Source: Pseudobutyrivibrio xylanivorans DSM 14809 (GTDB lineage Bacteria > Bacillota > Clostridia > Lachnospirales > Lachnospiraceae). Taken from it: a stretch of 64,000 nucleotides of DNA. The DNA is taken from assembly GCF_900141825.1 (NCBI RefSeq), contig NZ_FQYQ01000001.1, positions 344,047-408,046 on the forward strand, given 5' to 3'. The notes under the pieces were generated by a model. It was not told where the DNA came from and did not search any database. It saw only the letters and a list, made by a program, of their open reading frames with translations. Numbering within the stretch: position 1 is the stretch's first letter; each line of letters opens with the position of its first letter. Made by a program: the position numbers and the translations under genes. Of this stretch, positions 63,640-64,000 are shown piece by piece.

Positions 63640-63796
63640 ATATTTCATATATCAATACCTCACAAGGCACCTCCCGAAAGGGAGCATTCCTGTTAGGGTA
63701 AAAATATCAGGTTTGTAAAAAATGAGTGCCTCTCATAGAATAATGATTGTTAACTTGCCGGTTAATAAAAATCATTGTTCAAAGGAGACACCCACA
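63640..63796 (+). ncRNA. Candidate IS110 bridge RNA / structured left end
   Basis: The region before the IS110-type gene holds two clear hairpins. One is CTCCC-GAAA-GGGAG (63671-63684) with a GNRA loop. The other is AATGATT...AATCATT enclosing TTAAC/GTTAA (63742-63776). IS110-group elements encode a bridge RNA in the non-coding left end, at this place. The exact RNA limits and the element boundary cannot be read here. Confidence 0.45.
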
Positions 63797-64000
63797 AATG
63801 AATTGTAAGCAGAATGAGAGAATCAATCAAGTAAAAGAATCAACTTTGGTAGTTGGAATTGATATAGGAAGTACTACACATTATGCCAGAGCCTTTGATT
63901 GGAGAGGCATTGAACTAGGTAAAGTTTTTAAGTTTAGCAACAGTCGAGAAGGTTTTGATAGCTTCAAGAATTGGATGCAGTGGTTACTAAATAAAAACAA
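63797..64000 (+). mobile_element. IS110-family transposase, N-terminal part
   Basis: The reading frame is cut by the window end after 68 codons. It follows AAGGAGA. VVGIDIGSTTHYARAFDWRG matches the N-terminal RuvC-like DEDD domain of IS110-family recombinases, with the first catalytic Asp in GIDIG. FKFSNSREGFDSFKNWMQWL is also typical. These enzymes insert a circular element using a bridge RNA. The element lies just downstream of the giant surface protein gene. Confidence 0.85.

Overview
The window reads as chromosomal DNA of a low-to-middle GC, Gram-positive, butyrate-producing anaerobe of the Lachnospiraceae, most likely near Butyrivibrio or Pseudobutyrivibrio (inference). The main evidence is a butyryl-CoA:acetate CoA-transferase-like gene at 54.7 kb, lipoprotein-type sugar-binding proteins, a very large secreted alpha-amylase with CBM26-like starch-binding modules, strong AGGAGG-type ribosome sites, and acidic surface proteins ending in a C-terminal membrane anchor. 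No rRNA, tRNA or CRISPR-cas genes were seen.

Layout. 0-2 kb: the end of a PfkB sugar kinase and a convergent MATE exporter. 2.2-6.3 kb: a candidate 23-residue hydrophobic peptide, a LytTR response regulator, a small four-cysteine protein, a 7TM GHKL histidine kinase and an orphan sugar-binding lipoprotein. 6.4-14.5 kb: an accessory patchwork holding two XRE regulators with metal-binding C-termini, a P-loop protein, a hydrolase, a racemase, a CAT-like acetyltransferase, a GNAT remnant, two flavodoxin-like proteins and a DUF89 protein. This patchwork carries two unusual arrays of spaced inverted repeats with periods near 50 bp. 14.6-16.7 kb: a PAS-GGDEF protein and a PRT-like protein.

16.8-38.9 kb is an alpha-glucan utilisation island. 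It holds a GH94-like phosphorylase, an AraC regulator, two complete ABC sugar importers, a binding protein paired with a chemoreceptor, a GH31 glucosidase, a LacI repressor with visible operators, and the 1.3 kilo-residue amylase. The amylase cuts starch outside the cell, the ABC systems import oligosaccharides, and GH31 and GH94 process them inside. The binding protein-chemoreceptor pair probably steers the cell toward substrate.

39-48.9 kb: a HAD phosphatase, an RlmI-like rRNA methyltransferase, a DUF3298 lipoprotein, a membrane protein, a PfoR-type IIC protein, a calcium-repeat surface protein with a Cys-peptidase-like motif, and a redox operon. The operon encodes a thioredoxin reductase without recognisable NADPH motifs, a thioredoxin and an OhrR-type regulator, with two MarR-type palindromes on its promoter. 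49-56 kb: a secreted protein, a TPR protein, a hybrid histidine kinase, a small protein apparently starting at ATT and lying between inverted hairpin elements, a thioesterase and the CoA-transferase. 56.2-63.6 kb: two related surface proteins. 63.7-64 kb: the left part of an IS110-family element with a structured leader.

All calls rest on reading motifs and sequence by eye. No database search or folding program was run, so family names for weakly conserved proteins are inference.
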